The notes beneath the pieces were generated by a model. The model was given only the letters and a program-made list of their open reading frames with translations, did not search any database and had not been told where the DNA came from. The position numbers and the translations under genes were made by a program. From NCBI GenBank assembly GCA_029062045.1, contig JAIDQV010000140.1, positions 1 to 35,788 on the forward strand: a stretch of DNA of 35,788 bases, read 5' to 3'. Shown here in pieces: positions 6,598-14,952 of the stretch. Source of the stretch: Clostridia bacterium. GTDB lineage: Bacteria > Bacillota > Clostridia > Christensenellales > Borkfalkiaceae. The stretch's first letter is position 1; each line of letters opens with the position of its first letter.

Positions 6598-8328
6598 TTA
6601 ATTATGTGGATGATAAGATTTTGTTGAGTTGGAAATATTGTGCATATGGTCTGCAATTCTTTCCATATTTATTGCCAGCTGTAAGTAAATAGCGCCTGCC
6701 TCGGGGTTACAGCTGTTTTCAGTTGCGCGCTTTAAGTGTGCCGCCTGCATCTTAGAACAGCAGTCGTCCGTTGCCGCTTCTTCACGCTCTACCGCAGGCA
6801 AGTAGGTTGCGTCAAGCTCGCTGAAAACTTTTTCAACGCAATTGTAAAGCTCGGTAATGTGCGAATCCATTTCCATAATTTCCGCCTTAGCGGCATCTGA
6901 AAACTGTGCTTTATCCTCCACCATTTTAGTTGCGTATTCGACTATGTTTTCCGCGTAGTCGCCTATTCTTTCGGTGTCGGACGCAACGTGGTAGAATGAG
7001 CTTACCTTCTTTTCATCTTTTTCGGCCAAATCTTCCAATGAAAGTTTAACGAGGAATGAAGATATGAAACTGTTATAATCGTTAATGTTCTTTTCGACTG
7101 CGGCAAACTCGTCCGCGCTACTTAAATCACCATTCAGAAGCATATCGAGGGCGCGCTTGTAATTTTCAAAGGCAAGTTTGCCCATATGAGTAAGCTCTTT
7201 TCTCACTTGACCCACGGCGATTGCGGGGGTCTTTAAAAGACGCTTATCAAGAACGCCGTACTCTTCCGCATTGTCCGCCTTTGACTTTTTATCGGGAACG
7301 ATAAGACACGCAAGCTTTACAAGAACTTTAATAAACGGCAGTAAAACCGCAGTTGTTAAAAGGTTGAATACCATATGGAAAATCGCAATCTGCCACTCCA
7401 TATCAGCGATAAAACTGTTGAGGAAGCTTGCGATATATTTACCAGCGAAGGCAACCGGCCAGATAAATATAAGACAGCCCGCCACGTTGAACAGAAGATG
7501 CACTATCGCCGTGCGCTTTGCGTTCACGCTTGCACCCATTGAAGATATAAGCGAGGTTAAGCACGTACCCACATTGGCGCCGAGGATTATGCACATAGCC
7601 ATTTGCAAGGATATAAGCCCTTTGCTGGCAAGGGAAATTACGATAGCCGTAAGCGCCGCGGACGACTGCATTGCCGCAGTCAACAGCGCGCCGAGGATAA
7701 ACAGAACGGGGATTTGCCAGGTTAAAGTATCCACCCCGTTGCCGAGGGCGATGAACATTTTTGCAACCGCCTGCCCTACTTCGTTGCCTTCGTCCATAAG
7801 CTCGCCAACGGCGCCGCTCATGACGTGCAAACCTATGAAAATAAGCCCGATTCCCTCGAAAATGTTACCTATACGCTTGATTTTGTCCTTTTTCCCGACG
7901 AGGGTTAAGACGAAGCCGACGAAAGCCAACAGTGCAAACACAGCCGCGACGGAAAACTGTCCGCCAGCCGCAGAAAGCGCCATAATGAACGCCGAGATGG
8001 TCGTTCCTATATTCGCGCCCATTATTACGGAAGTTGCCTGTGCAAGGGTCATAAGACCGACGTTAACGAAGCCGACTATCATGACGGTCGTTGCCGCGGA
8101 ACTGTTGACTATTGCGGTGATTGCCGCGCCCGTTCCTACGCCGATAAAGCGGTTTTTGGTTGCCTTACCCATAAGTTTACGCATGGATTTGCCCGCCGCC
8201 GTTTCAAGGCTGGCACCCATCATATTCATTCCGACCATAAACACTGCTATGCCGCCGAGAATGAAGAACGCGCTACTGATTATAGAAAGGACGTCGCCTG
8301 TTGATAAACTCAACAAAGAATGTATCAT
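6598..8328 (-). CDS. Na+/phosphate cotransporter with PhoU-like tail
   Basis: A 576-residue NptA/PhoS-type transporter. Residues about 10-330 are eight to nine membrane helices with the two Na/Pi-cotransporter II repeats. The paired signatures are GAAITAIVNSSAATTVMIVG, with a following IMGANIGTT, and the second copy ILGALLTAAMQSSAALTAIV with ILGANVGT. The QSS/NSSA residues are those used for phosphate and sodium in this family. Residues about 365-570 form a PhoU-like helical domain on the cytoplasmic side. It would import phosphate driven by sodium. The ATG is the first in frame after a TAG stop; GGAG lies about 14 bases upstream. No pst genes are nearby. Confidence 0.9.
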   Translation of the reverse strand: MIHSLLSLSTGDVLSIISSAFFILGGIAVFMVGMNMMGASLETAAGKSMRKLMGKATKNRFIGVGTGAAITAIVNSSAATTVMIVGFVNVGLMTLAQATSVIMGANIGTTISAFIMALSAAGGQFSVAAVFALLAFVGFVLTLVGKKDKIKRIGNIFEGIGLIFIGLHVMSGAVGELMDEGNEVGQAVAKMFIALGNGVDTLTWQIPVLFILGALLTAAMQSSAALTAIVISLASKGLISLQMAMCIILGANVGTCLTSLISSMGASVNAKRTAIVHLLFNVAGCLIFIWPVAFAGKYIASFLNSFIADMEWQIAIFHMVFNLLTTAVLLPFIKVLVKLACLIVPDKKSKADNAEEYGVLDKRLLKTPAIAVGQVRKELTHMGKLAFENYKRALDMLLNGDLSSADEFAAVEKNINDYNSFISSFLVKLSLEDLAEKDEKKVSSFYHVASDTERIGDYAENIVEYATKMVEDKAQFSDAAKAEIMEMDSHITELYNCVEKVFSELDATYLPAVEREEAATDDCCSKMQAAHLKRATENSCNPEAGAIYLQLAINMERIADHMHNISNSTKSYHPHN

Positions 8329-8364
8329 ATTCTAATAATTTTCTCCGAATTTCTACCGATTAAT

Positions 8365-8394
8365 ATTTTAACTTATACTGTCAATCATTGTCAA
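8365..8394 (-). promoter_or_regulatory. Promoter of the Na/Pi cotransporter gene
   Basis: Minus strand TTGACA (8389-8394), 18 bases, TAAAAT (8365-8370). A second TTGACA lies ten bases closer, at 8379-8384, but at the wrong spacing. Confidence 0.6.
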
Positions 8395-8426
8395 ATGAAA
8401 TTTTAACTTTGCACGCGCGTAACGGT

Positions 8427-8455
8427 TTGCAAATTCCAATAAATTGTATTACAAT
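8427..8455 (+). promoter_or_regulatory. Leaderless-type promoter of trmL
   Basis: TTGCAA (8427-8432), 17 bases, TACAAT (8450-8455). The predicted first base is 8462, the A of the trmL ATG. Confidence 0.7.
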
Positions 8456-8461
8456 ACGGGT

Positions 8462-8956
8462 ATGTTCAATATAGTTTTGGTAGAGCCCGAAATTCCGCAA
8501 AATACGGGCAATATAGTAAGAACGTGCGCCGCAACGGGATGCAAACTTCACCTTGTACGCCCGCTTGGATTCGAAGTTACGGATAAATATTTAAAGCGCG
8601 CGGGCCTCGATTACTGGAAGGATGCAGAAATTTTCTATTACGACGGCTTTGACGAGGTTTTGAAGAAATTCCCCGCATCTTCCTTCTACTTTTTTACCAC
8701 GAAAGCGCGGAAAAACTATTCTTCCGTATCATTTAAAGAAGGCGACTTCTTAGTTTTCGGCAAGGAAACGCGCGGGCTTCCCGAAGAGCTTTTAAAAGCA
8801 AATAAAGAAAGCTGCGTGCGCATACCCATGCTGAACGACACGAGAAGTTTAAACCTTTCAAACTCGGTTGCGATAGCCGTTTACGAAGGGCTTAGGCAAC
8901 AAAACTTTGAAGGTTTCAACTGCAAAGGCGAGCTTCACAGGCTTAGTTGGGATTGA
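8462..8956 (+). CDS. trmL: tRNA (cytidine/uridine-34 2'-O)-methyltransferase
   Basis: A 164-residue SPOUT enzyme that methylates the wobble ribose of tRNA-Leu using S-adenosylmethionine. The start MFNIVLVEPEIPQNTGNIVR is the TrmL signature. LVRPLGFEVTDKYLKRAGLDYW (about residues 35-56), the FGKETRGLPEEL loop and the knot end RIPMLNDTRSLNLSNSVAI (about 120-140) form the SAM-binding trefoil. Length equals the family norm. An earlier in-frame ATG at 8444 lies inside the promoter spacer and would add six residues not found in the family. It is followed by rdgB, whose -35 box overlaps the trmL stop codon. Confidence 0.95.
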   Translation: MFNIVLVEPEIPQNTGNIVRTCAATGCKLHLVRPLGFEVTDKYLKRAGLDYWKDAEIFYYDGFDEVLKKFPASSFYFFTTKARKNYSSVSFKEGDFLVFGKETRGLPEELLKANKESCVRIPMLNDTRSLNLSNSVAIAVYEGLRQQNFEGFNCKGELHRLSWD

Positions 8957-8981
8957 CTTTTAATATTATATATACTATAAT
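8953..8981 (+). promoter_or_regulatory. Leaderless-type promoter of rdgB
   Basis: TTGACT (8953-8958), 17 bases, TATAAT (8976-8981). Seven bases further is the ATG at 8988. The -35 box overlaps the trmL stop codon, a very compact arrangement. Confidence 0.75.
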
Positions 8982-8987
8982 TTATAT

Positions 8988-9557
8988 ATGGAATTGAAGA
9001 AAATCGTAGTTGCAAGCAGCAACGAAGGCAAAATTGCCGAAATAAAGTCCATTTTCACCGACGTAGAGATTGTTTCTATGCACGAACTCGGCTTTACCGA
9101 CGAGATTGAGGAAACGGGCAAATCCTTCAAGGAAAACGCAAAAATCAAGGCTGAAACTGTTGCAAAGAAGTTTAACCTTCCTGCACTTTCGGACGATTCC
9201 GGGCTGTGCGTTGAAAGCCTGCACGGCGCGCCGGGGATTTATTCTGCACGTTTTTCAGGAGAAGGTCCTGCGGGAAACAGAAAACTTTTACTTAAAAGAA
9301 TGGAAAACGTTTCGGACAGGCGCGCGCACTTTGAAAGCGCGGTTTGCCTGTGTCTGCCGAGCGGCAAAACCTACTTCGGACAGGGCAAAACTTACGGCAA
9401 GATTTTGTATGAAGAAATAGGCACTAACGGCTTCGGCTACGACTGCCTTTTTTACTCTGACGATTTGAAAAAGTCTTTCGGTCTTGCAACCGAAGAAGAA
9501 AAGAACGAAGTTTCCCACCGCTACCGCGCGCTTGCGGATTTGCGCTCTAAATTATGA
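8988..9557 (+). CDS. rdgB: XTP/dITP diphosphatase (HAM1 family)
   Basis: A 189-residue house-cleaning pyrophosphatase that hydrolyses XTP, dITP and ITP to monophosphates, keeping deaminated purines out of nucleic acids. The motifs are in order: VVASSNEGKIAEIKSI (residues about 5-20, triphosphate loop), LSDDSGLCVESLHGAPGIYS (catalytic acidic pair, about 65-84), GFGYDCLFY (about 145) and EEKNEVSHRYRAL near the end. Length is standard. The stop overlaps the ATG of the next gene by four bases (ATGA), so the two are translationally coupled. Confidence 0.95.
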   Translation: MELKKIVVASSNEGKIAEIKSIFTDVEIVSMHELGFTDEIEETGKSFKENAKIKAETVAKKFNLPALSDDSGLCVESLHGAPGIYSARFSGEGPAGNRKLLLKRMENVSDRRAHFESAVCLCLPSGKTYFGQGKTYGKILYEEIGTNGFGYDCLFYSDDLKKSFGLATEEEKNEVSHRYRALADLRSKL

Positions 9558-10021
9558 AAACAGCGGTTGTAATTTCCGATTCGCACGGGAATATACCTAA
9601 AATAAATACACTTTACGGTATTTTTAAAGAGTGCGATTATATAATTCATTTGGGCGATACTTCGGGCGACGGGGCACGGATAAAAAAAGAATTCGGTGAC
9701 AAAACAATTCTTGTAAACGGCAACTGCGACCCTGTAAAGCTCGGCGACGACGAAGTGTTTTTGGATATAGAGGGCGTGAAGATTTTTGCAACACACGGGC
9801 ATCTTTATTCGGCAAAAACCACGTTAAACAGGCTATATATGCGGGGCAATGAGGGAAATTGCAAATTAGTTCTGTACGGGCACACCCACCGCGCCCGCGA
9901 GGACGAAATAGACGGCATTACACTGATAAACCCCGGTAATTTATCAAGATATTCGCAAAACAGCTACTGCTATTTAGTAATAAACGGCGATAAATTTACA
10001 AGCAAAATTGTCGTTATTTGA
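9554..10021 (+). CDS. YfcE/MJ0936-type metallophosphoesterase
   Basis: A 155-residue calcineurin-like phosphoesterase. The metal ligands are all present: ISDSHGN (about residues 7-13), HLGDTSGD (about 32-39), VNGNCD (about 54-59), ATHGHLY (about 79-85) and YGHTHRA (about 109-115), then the NPGN end. Enzymes of this family hydrolyse simple phosphodiesters in vitro, and the natural substrate is usually unknown. It overlaps rdgB by four bases and is often linked to it in Firmicutes, in keeping with a nucleotide-cleaning operon. Confidence 0.9.
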   Translation: MKTAVVISDSHGNIPKINTLYGIFKECDYIIHLGDTSGDGARIKKEFGDKTILVNGNCDPVKLGDDEVFLDIEGVKIFATHGHLYSAKTTLNRLYMRGNEGNCKLVLYGHTHRAREDEIDGITLINPGNLSRYSQNSYCYLVINGDKFTSKIVVI

Positions 10022-10061
10022 GGCATATGTGGGGGCTAATCGAAAATTAGGGTAAAATTGT

Positions 10062-11027
10062 ATGAAGTTTAAACACACATTCCACGTCTTCGTGGACAAC
10101 TTTTCGGTAATATACAAACAGCTTTTATTTAGGCTGGTTGTGCTTTTAATTTCGGGTCTTATTTGTTGGGCGGGCGTTTATCCGTTTATAAAAACCTTTA
10201 TCGACTCGGAACAGTTAAACACGATTATCGAAGGTGCAAAAGGATTCATAACCAGCCTTTTAAACGGACAGACGGGTGAGCTTCAATCCCTTTCCGAAAA
10301 GGTGCAAACTGCTTACGCCGAGCTTAACGAACTTTTAAACACCAAACTTACGGAAGCCGTTTTAAGCGGGCTGTTAATTCTTCTTATAACCGTAGTATCC
10401 AAATGGTTTATGGGTTTGGGTAACTATGCCACCGCTTCTGTCATCAACGACAAAATGGCGTTGAGAGCAAAACAGCCTTTCCTGGGAACTCTTATACGGA
10501 ATTTAAAGAACGCTTCTATCTACAACGCAATTTACGTGCCCCTTTCTGTATTGTACGACGTGCTTGTAGTGGTTGCGATGTTCTTCCTGTTCTTCACCCT
10601 GTTGAACAGCGTTGTGTACTTCTTTATATGCCTGTTCCTCTTCGTGCTTGCCGTTGTGGTTGCAATCACCTTTAAAATGACCGTAACGAGCGACTGGCTT
10701 CCCGCACTTATCCGCGGAAAGATGAAGCACGGCGCGGCAATTAAGTACACCTTCTCCCGCAAGAATAAAAACACGTTAAACGTTATGTCGAACTTCGCGG
10801 TAATAGTTCTTATCGTGTTTGCGCTGAATATGGCTGCCCTAATTTTAACGCTTGGCGTCGGACTGCTGCTTACCGTCCCTTCAAGCTATGTGATAATTAT
10901 CAGCTTCGAATTTGTGAACTATTACGACCGTGAAGAGATAAAGTATTCCGTAGACAAAAACACTATTATTTCCCCCGAGAAGGAACGCCCCTTGTCGCGT
11001 GAAGAATTTTTCCGCGGCGACGACTAA
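10062..11027 (+). CDS. Polytopic membrane protein of unknown function
   Basis: A 321-residue protein I do not recognise. A first membrane helix (about residues 22-48) is followed by an extracytoplasmic-looking helical stretch (about 50-105, rich in Glu, Leu and Gln). Four more helices follow at about 103-125, 165-187, 188-210 and 245-285, and then a charged tail. The repeated pattern of long interfacial helices recalls DUF975/YihY-like membrane proteins, but without their signatures. It starts 40 bases after the phosphoesterase stop; AGGGT lies nine bases before the ATG, so it is probably the last gene of the trmL-rdgB group or read from a weak local promoter. Confidence 0.65.
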   Translation: MKFKHTFHVFVDNFSVIYKQLLFRLVVLLISGLICWAGVYPFIKTFIDSEQLNTIIEGAKGFITSLLNGQTGELQSLSEKVQTAYAELNELLNTKLTEAVLSGLLILLITVVSKWFMGLGNYATASVINDKMALRAKQPFLGTLIRNLKNASIYNAIYVPLSVLYDVLVVVAMFFLFFTLLNSVVYFFICLFLFVLAVVVAITFKMTVTSDWLPALIRGKMKHGAAIKYTFSRKNKNTLNVMSNFAVIVLIVFALNMAALILTLGVGLLLTVPSSYVIIISFEFVNYYDREEIKYSVDKNTIISPEKERPLSREEFFRGDD

Positions 11028-11062
11028 GCGTTTCATTTAACCGAAAATAAAACTGAATAAAG

Positions 11063-11092
11063 GCAGGATAAACCGACTATCCTGCTTTTTTT
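11063..11092 (+). terminator. Rho-independent terminator
   Basis: Stem GCAGGATA (11063-11070) and TATCCTGC (11078-11085), loop AACCGAC, followed by seven T. It closes the rdgB group. Confidence 0.9.
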
Positions 11093-11135
11093 GTATGAAT
11101 TTATTAATTTTTTATAACTTTTTTTAAAATCACTC

Positions 11136-11164
11136 TTTACAACGCAAATATTTTTTTATATAAT
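11136..11164 (+). promoter_or_regulatory. Promoter of the phospho-sugar mutase gene
   Basis: TTTACA (11136-11141), 17 bases, TATAAT (11159-11164). The leader of about 60 bases contains a near-palindrome, GACAAACCG (11173-11181) and CGGCTTGTC (11194-11202), that could be a leader hairpin or an operator just after the start point. Confidence 0.7.
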
Positions 11165-11233
11165 CATATAGTGACAAACCGTTAAAAGTAATACGGCTTG
11201 TCCTTACGTAATATGATAATTGAGGAGGAAATT

Positions 11234-12955
11234 ATGGGTTATAAAGAAACATACGAAAGCTGGCTTTCAGACGAGCGCCTTGCGCCCGATGCCAAAGCCG
11301 AGCTTGAAGCCATAAAAGATAATAAAGAAGATATAGAATACCGCTTCGGTGCGGAATTGGAATTCGGCACTGCCGGCATGCGCGGAATTATAGGCTACGG
11401 TACCAATATGATGAACGTCTACACCGTAAAGCGCGCAACCCAAGGACTTGCGGAATTTATTAAAACCAAGGGCGAGGACGCTATGAAGAGGGGCGTTGCA
11501 ATCTCTTACGACACCCGTCTTAAGAGCGACGAGTTTGCTACCGCCGCTGCCGAAGTTCTTGCGGCGAACGGAATTAACGCGTACAAGTTCAGCGACGTTC
11601 ACCCCGTACCTATGCTCTCATTTGCGGTGCGCGCACTGAACGCGTTTGCGGGAATTATGGTTACCGCATCCCACAACCCCAAGCAGTACAACGGTTATAA
11701 AGTTTACGGCGAGGACGGCGCGCAGATGTCACCCGACGACACTGCGGTAGTTGTTGAATACATACAGAAAATTACCGACTACCTCGGCGCACCCGCACCC
11801 ACTGCGGAACAGGCTAAAAAGCATATTAAAGCCGTGCCCTCGAAGGTTGACAAAAAATATTATAAAGAGCTTAAAAAGCTGACCATTTCCAAAAAGGCAA
11901 TTAAATCCTGCGGAAAAAATTTAAAACTTGTTTATACCCCCGTTCACGGTTCGGGCTACGTCCCCGTTACCACCATCCTCAAAAAGATAGGCATTAACGC
12001 GACGGTTGTTGAAGAACAGGTTAAGAAAGACCCCGAGTTTTCAACGGTTGAAGTTCCTAACCCCGAATTTAAAGAAACGTTATCCCTCGGCATTAAACTT
12101 GCGCAGAAGATTGACGCAACCGTAGTATTCGGCACCGACCCCGACAGCGACCGCCTCGGCGTTGCCGTTAAGAACAAGGAAGGCGAGTTTGAAGCGCTTT
12201 CAGGCAACCAGGTAGGCATACTTCTTTTAGACTACATTTTGACAAGACTTAAAGAGGACGGCAATTTGCCCGCAAACGCAGCTGTTGTTAAATCCTTCGT
12301 AACCACGGGTATGGCAAGACCCATTTGCCAGAAGTACGGCGTAACGCTTTTCGAAGTGCCCGTCGGCTTCAAGTTCATCGGTGAAAAAATCAAGGAATGG
12401 GAAAAAGACCACTCCCACACCTACGTATTCGGCTTTGAAGAAAGCTGCGGTTACCTTCGCGGAACGCATGCGCGCGACAAGGATGCAGTTGTTGCTTCGA
12501 TGCTGTGCGCGGAAATGGTTTGCTATTACGAGTCCGTCAGCAAAACCGTTTATCAGCGCTTGCAGGAAATTTACAGCGAGTACGGATACGTTCTCGATTG
12601 CAACATCTCTATCCCCTTCAAGGGCTTGAACGCTATGAAGGAAATGAACGCCGTAGTTGACGGACTTAAAGAAAAGCCTGCAACCGAGTTCGATATTTAC
12701 AAGGTTGCGACGGTAAGAGATTATTCCAAGAACGTTAAAACGGATATTGCAACCGGCGCGACCAGCGAGATAGGCTCTCCCCTCACCAACTGCGTATATT
12801 ACGAATTGGAAAACGGCAGCTTTATCTGCGTGCGTCCTTCGGGCACCGAACCCAAGCTGAAAATTTACTTCTCTGTAAAGGCGAACAACAAGTCCGACGC
12901 CGAGGCTGCGCTTGAAAAGATGCAGGCAGCCGTTAAGAAACTTTTGAAAGTTTAA
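11234..12955 (+). CDS. Phospho-sugar mutase (phosphoglucomutase/phosphomannomutase)
   Basis: A 573-residue alpha-D-phosphohexomutase of the large PgcA type, interconverting glucose 1- and 6-phosphate (or mannose phosphates) for cell-wall and polysaccharide precursors. Motifs: FGTAGMRGIIGYG near residue 40, the phosphoserine loop TASHNPKQYNGYK (about 140-152), the magnesium loop GTDPDSDRLGVAV (about 300-312), the sugar loop FGFEESCGYL (about 400) and the phosphate site VRPSGTEPKLKIY near the end. The start at 11234 is chosen because GAGGAGG lies seven bases upstream; an ATG-like start 36 bases earlier has no such site. It is monocistronic with its own terminator. Confidence 0.92.
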   Translation: MGYKETYESWLSDERLAPDAKAELEAIKDNKEDIEYRFGAELEFGTAGMRGIIGYGTNMMNVYTVKRATQGLAEFIKTKGEDAMKRGVAISYDTRLKSDEFATAAAEVLAANGINAYKFSDVHPVPMLSFAVRALNAFAGIMVTASHNPKQYNGYKVYGEDGAQMSPDDTAVVVEYIQKITDYLGAPAPTAEQAKKHIKAVPSKVDKKYYKELKKLTISKKAIKSCGKNLKLVYTPVHGSGYVPVTTILKKIGINATVVEEQVKKDPEFSTVEVPNPEFKETLSLGIKLAQKIDATVVFGTDPDSDRLGVAVKNKEGEFEALSGNQVGILLLDYILTRLKEDGNLPANAAVVKSFVTTGMARPICQKYGVTLFEVPVGFKFIGEKIKEWEKDHSHTYVFGFEESCGYLRGTHARDKDAVVASMLCAEMVCYYESVSKTVYQRLQEIYSEYGYVLDCNISIPFKGLNAMKEMNAVVDGLKEKPATEFDIYKVATVRDYSKNVKTDIATGATSEIGSPLTNCVYYELENGSFICVRPSGTEPKLKIYFSVKANNKSDAEAALEKMQAAVKKLLKV

Positions 12956-12967
12956 TTGTAAAGAATA

Positions 12968-12995
12968 AGCGCCCCGCGAATTGCGGGGCGCTTTA
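12968..12995. terminator. Bidirectional terminator
   Basis: A ten-base stem, AGCGCCCCGC (12968-12977) with GCGGGGCGCT (12983-12992), loop GAATT, T-rich on one side and A-rich on the other. It serves the mutase gene and the convergent DUF4832 gene. Confidence 0.85.
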
Positions 12996-13002
12996 ATTAT
13001 TA

Positions 13003-14373
13003 TTATTTAATTTCTATTTCGCCCAGTTTGTTGGCTTTTAATGTTGCATTCCAAATATCCTTGTTGGCAAACTGCAATGCGTAAGTGGGCTTTCCGTCGA
13101 CTTCCTCGCCGTACAGGCAAAGGTAAACTTCGTACTTGCCGCCCGCCAAATTCAAATCGGCGGAATAGCTTACACTTTCGGCGCCCGTAAAATCTTCAAC
13201 CTGCTTGGTAAGTTTGACTTCGCCGCTTCCGTCGACAAACAGAAGTTTTGCATACTTAGTTTTATTTAAGTTGCCGAAGCCCAGATTTTTCAAGGTTAGA
13301 TTTGCTGTAAATTTATCTTTGTATTGAAGTTTTGAATTAGTTACGACGAATCTGTACCCCATTCGGTTTTGAATATATTCGAACGCGGTCTTGCCGTAAT
13401 AAATTTTTTCGTCCCCGCACTTCGCTGTGTAGACGGTACTTTTCCACTTGTCTATAACCTGGTTGTTCCACTCTATATTCAAATAGCTTAAATTAATTTT
13501 GAACATTTCGGGCAGGCAGGTTTCGATGTCGTGCAAGGGGCTGTTCGGGATAACTACTTCGCCGCCGTAGGGCAAGTGGTTTGTCTGTTTGCTTAAAAAT
13601 TCTATTTCCCTTTCGCGGTCGGTGTAAGTTCCCAGGTCGCTGTCAGAGCCGAGGTAGCCGTCGTTATAAAGCCCAAGCCTGTACGCCTTGTCGGTTGCGG
13701 ATATTTCGTAACCGTCGATGTCGGCAAGTTTAATTCCCAAATAGTTGTAAATCATTTTGGGCGTTCGCACCAAAACGGGCAAGTTTGCGGTGTTTGTTAA
13801 AAAGGTTTCTATAATGGGCGAGATGTACTCGGCATTGGCAATTTTGCTTGAATGCATTTCTCCCCACGGACCTATTAAGCCGGCCTCGATTGCGGTTACC
13901 GTCGCTTGATACTTGTTTAAAATCGGGCACACCTGCTGAATATGCTTTAAAATAATTTCCTTTGCCGGCTCTTTATCCTTCGCGCCGCCGTAAGACGGGT
14001 CGTATGCAAACCGCACCACGGCGTTCTTTTCTTTTTCTTTAAGATAGGAAAGCAAACTGTTTAAATCTTCTAAAGATTTGTCCGTCAACGGTTTATCTGC
14101 CGAGCCGTTCACCGCCGCGGAAAAGTCGCTTATATCTATGCGCAGGTGATAAAGCTGAGTTGATGCGTTTACGATATTTTTGTTGTAGGTTGCGCCGTCC
14201 TCTTTTACCCTAACGTAAATGGGGCGGTAAAAGCCCTGGTCTGGGTTATTGATAGCCTCGGTGCTTTCCTCGTAAGGAAGCGCGCTTTTCGGCAAAAAAC
14301 AGCACAGCGTAATTATTGCAATAACCGAAGCGACAAGCACGCACACCGCCGCAATTAAAATCTTTTTAGTCAT
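13003..14373 (-). CDS. DUF4874/DUF4832 protein, membrane-anchored
   Basis: A 456-residue exported protein. One N-terminal hydrophobic helix (about residues 5-28) acts as an uncleaved anchor or signal. The DUF4874 part (about 38-220) shows the family features NPDQGFYRP at the start, VRFAYDPSYGG, and IEAGLIGPWGEMHSS. DUF4832 (about 225-440) follows, with YEISATDKAYRLGLYNDGYL and a beta-rich end. The fold resembles glycoside-hydrolase barrels, with the acidic residues of the IEAGLIGPWGE strand in the catalytic position, so polysaccharide cleavage is plausible but unproven. The promoter leaves a leader of only about two bases. Confidence 0.8.
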   Translation of the reverse strand: MTKKILIAAVCVLVASVIAIITLCCFLPKSALPYEESTEAINNPDQGFYRPIYVRVKEDGATYNKNIVNASTQLYHLRIDISDFSAAVNGSADKPLTDKSLEDLNSLLSYLKEKEKNAVVRFAYDPSYGGAKDKEPAKEIILKHIQQVCPILNKYQATVTAIEAGLIGPWGEMHSSKIANAEYISPIIETFLTNTANLPVLVRTPKMIYNYLGIKLADIDGYEISATDKAYRLGLYNDGYLGSDSDLGTYTDREREIEFLSKQTNHLPYGGEVVIPNSPLHDIETCLPEMFKINLSYLNIEWNNQVIDKWKSTVYTAKCGDEKIYYGKTAFEYIQNRMGYRFVVTNSKLQYKDKFTANLTLKNLGFGNLNKTKYAKLLFVDGSGEVKLTKQVEDFTGAESVSYSADLNLAGGKYEVYLCLYGEEVDGKPTYALQFANKDIWNATLKANKLGEIEIK

Positions 14374-14381
14374 ACGCTAGA

Positions 14382-14410
14382 ATAATAACACTTTGTACGA
14401 AAATTGTAAA
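14382..14410 (-). promoter_or_regulatory. Near-leaderless promoter of the DUF4832 gene
   Basis: Minus strand TTTACA (14405-14410), 17 bases, TATTAT (14382-14387). The predicted start near 14375 is two bases before the ATG; there is no ribosome-binding sequence. Confidence 0.65.
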
Positions 14411-14440
14411 GCGCCGCGCACTTGAAGTGTGCGGCGCTTT
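14408..14440. terminator. Strong hairpin between divergent genes
   Basis: AAAGCGCCGC (14408-14417) pairs with GCGGCGCTTT (14431-14440) around an inner GCAC...GTGT stem. It looks like a terminator but no gene ends here. It touches the -35 box of the leftward promoter and precedes the 14477 gene, so it may insulate the two or influence both. Confidence 0.5.
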
Positions 14441-14476
14441 AATAATATAAAAACCATTTTGGGGCAAAATTTTTTT

Positions 14477-14686
14477 ATGGCGTATTTTAATTATCACGCG
14501 AAAGCGCAAAATTTGATTAAGAACGGACATTGCGTTAAAGCCGAGTTCGTAGAAAAATATAAAGATATCAGCCCTGCGCTTATTCTTTACTTTGACAATC
14601 ACATTCCAATGCCCATTCGCTTACACAGGTTTGACGAATATTTTGAATTACTGAAACGCTATGACGTTAAAGTAGAATGTAAATAA
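14477..14686 (+). CDS. Conserved small protein of unknown function
   Basis: A 69-residue soluble protein. I recognise its general type, a short Clostridia protein beginning with a YFNYHAKAQNLIKNG stretch and containing PALILYFDNHIPMPIRLHRF, but no function is known to me. It is rich in aromatic residues and His, with an Asn-His pair in the centre. The ATG at 14477 is preferred because the family begins there; an upstream start at 14429 would run through the hairpin. GGGG lies 12 bases upstream, a weak ribosome site. It is convergent with the tRNA gene. Confidence 0.65.
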   Translation: MAYFNYHAKAQNLIKNGHCVKAEFVEKYKDISPALILYFDNHIPMPIRLHRFDEYFELLKRYDVKVECK

Positions 14687-14689
14687 AAA

Positions 14690-14711
14690 ACCTAAATCAA
14701 CTGATTTAGGT
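14690..14711 (-). terminator. Terminator of tRNA-Ser
   Basis: A perfect 10-base stem, ACCTAAATCA (14690-14699) and TGATTTAGGT (14702-14711). Minus-strand reading is followed by TTTTTTATTT, a proper terminator for the tRNA transcript. It may also close the convergent 14477 gene. Confidence 0.85.
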
Positions 14712-14717
14712 CTCTAT

Positions 14718-14805
<88 letters not shown>

Positions 14806-14824
14806 ATTTATTTAGTTTTTTAGA

Positions 14825-14898
14825 GAGCGGGCGAATGCGGGCATTCGTCGTACCGAAGTACGCAGTACTTCCCGCTTCTCCGTCTCTCCACATAAAAA
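14825..14898 (-). other. tRNA-Ser-like remnant or leader structure
   Basis: Directly upstream of tRNA-Ser the minus strand reads GGAGAGACGGAGAAGCGG, which matches the first 18 bases of the tRNA (GGAGAGATGGCAGAGCGG) at most positions. Self-complementary segments GAATGC-CCGCATTC and GCGGG...CCCGC follow. The rest of a tRNA is missing, so it is either a decayed duplicate or a structured 5' leader. Confidence 0.45.
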
Positions 14899-14952
14899 GC
14901 ATACCCATTTTAACAAACTTGCGGGCGGCTGTCAATCAAATTCGTTTACAGG

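Noticed and set aside
7271-8335. Long 354-codon open frame on the plus strand
   Set aside because: It is the shadow of the Na/Pi cotransporter gene, which has clear family motifs on the other strand.
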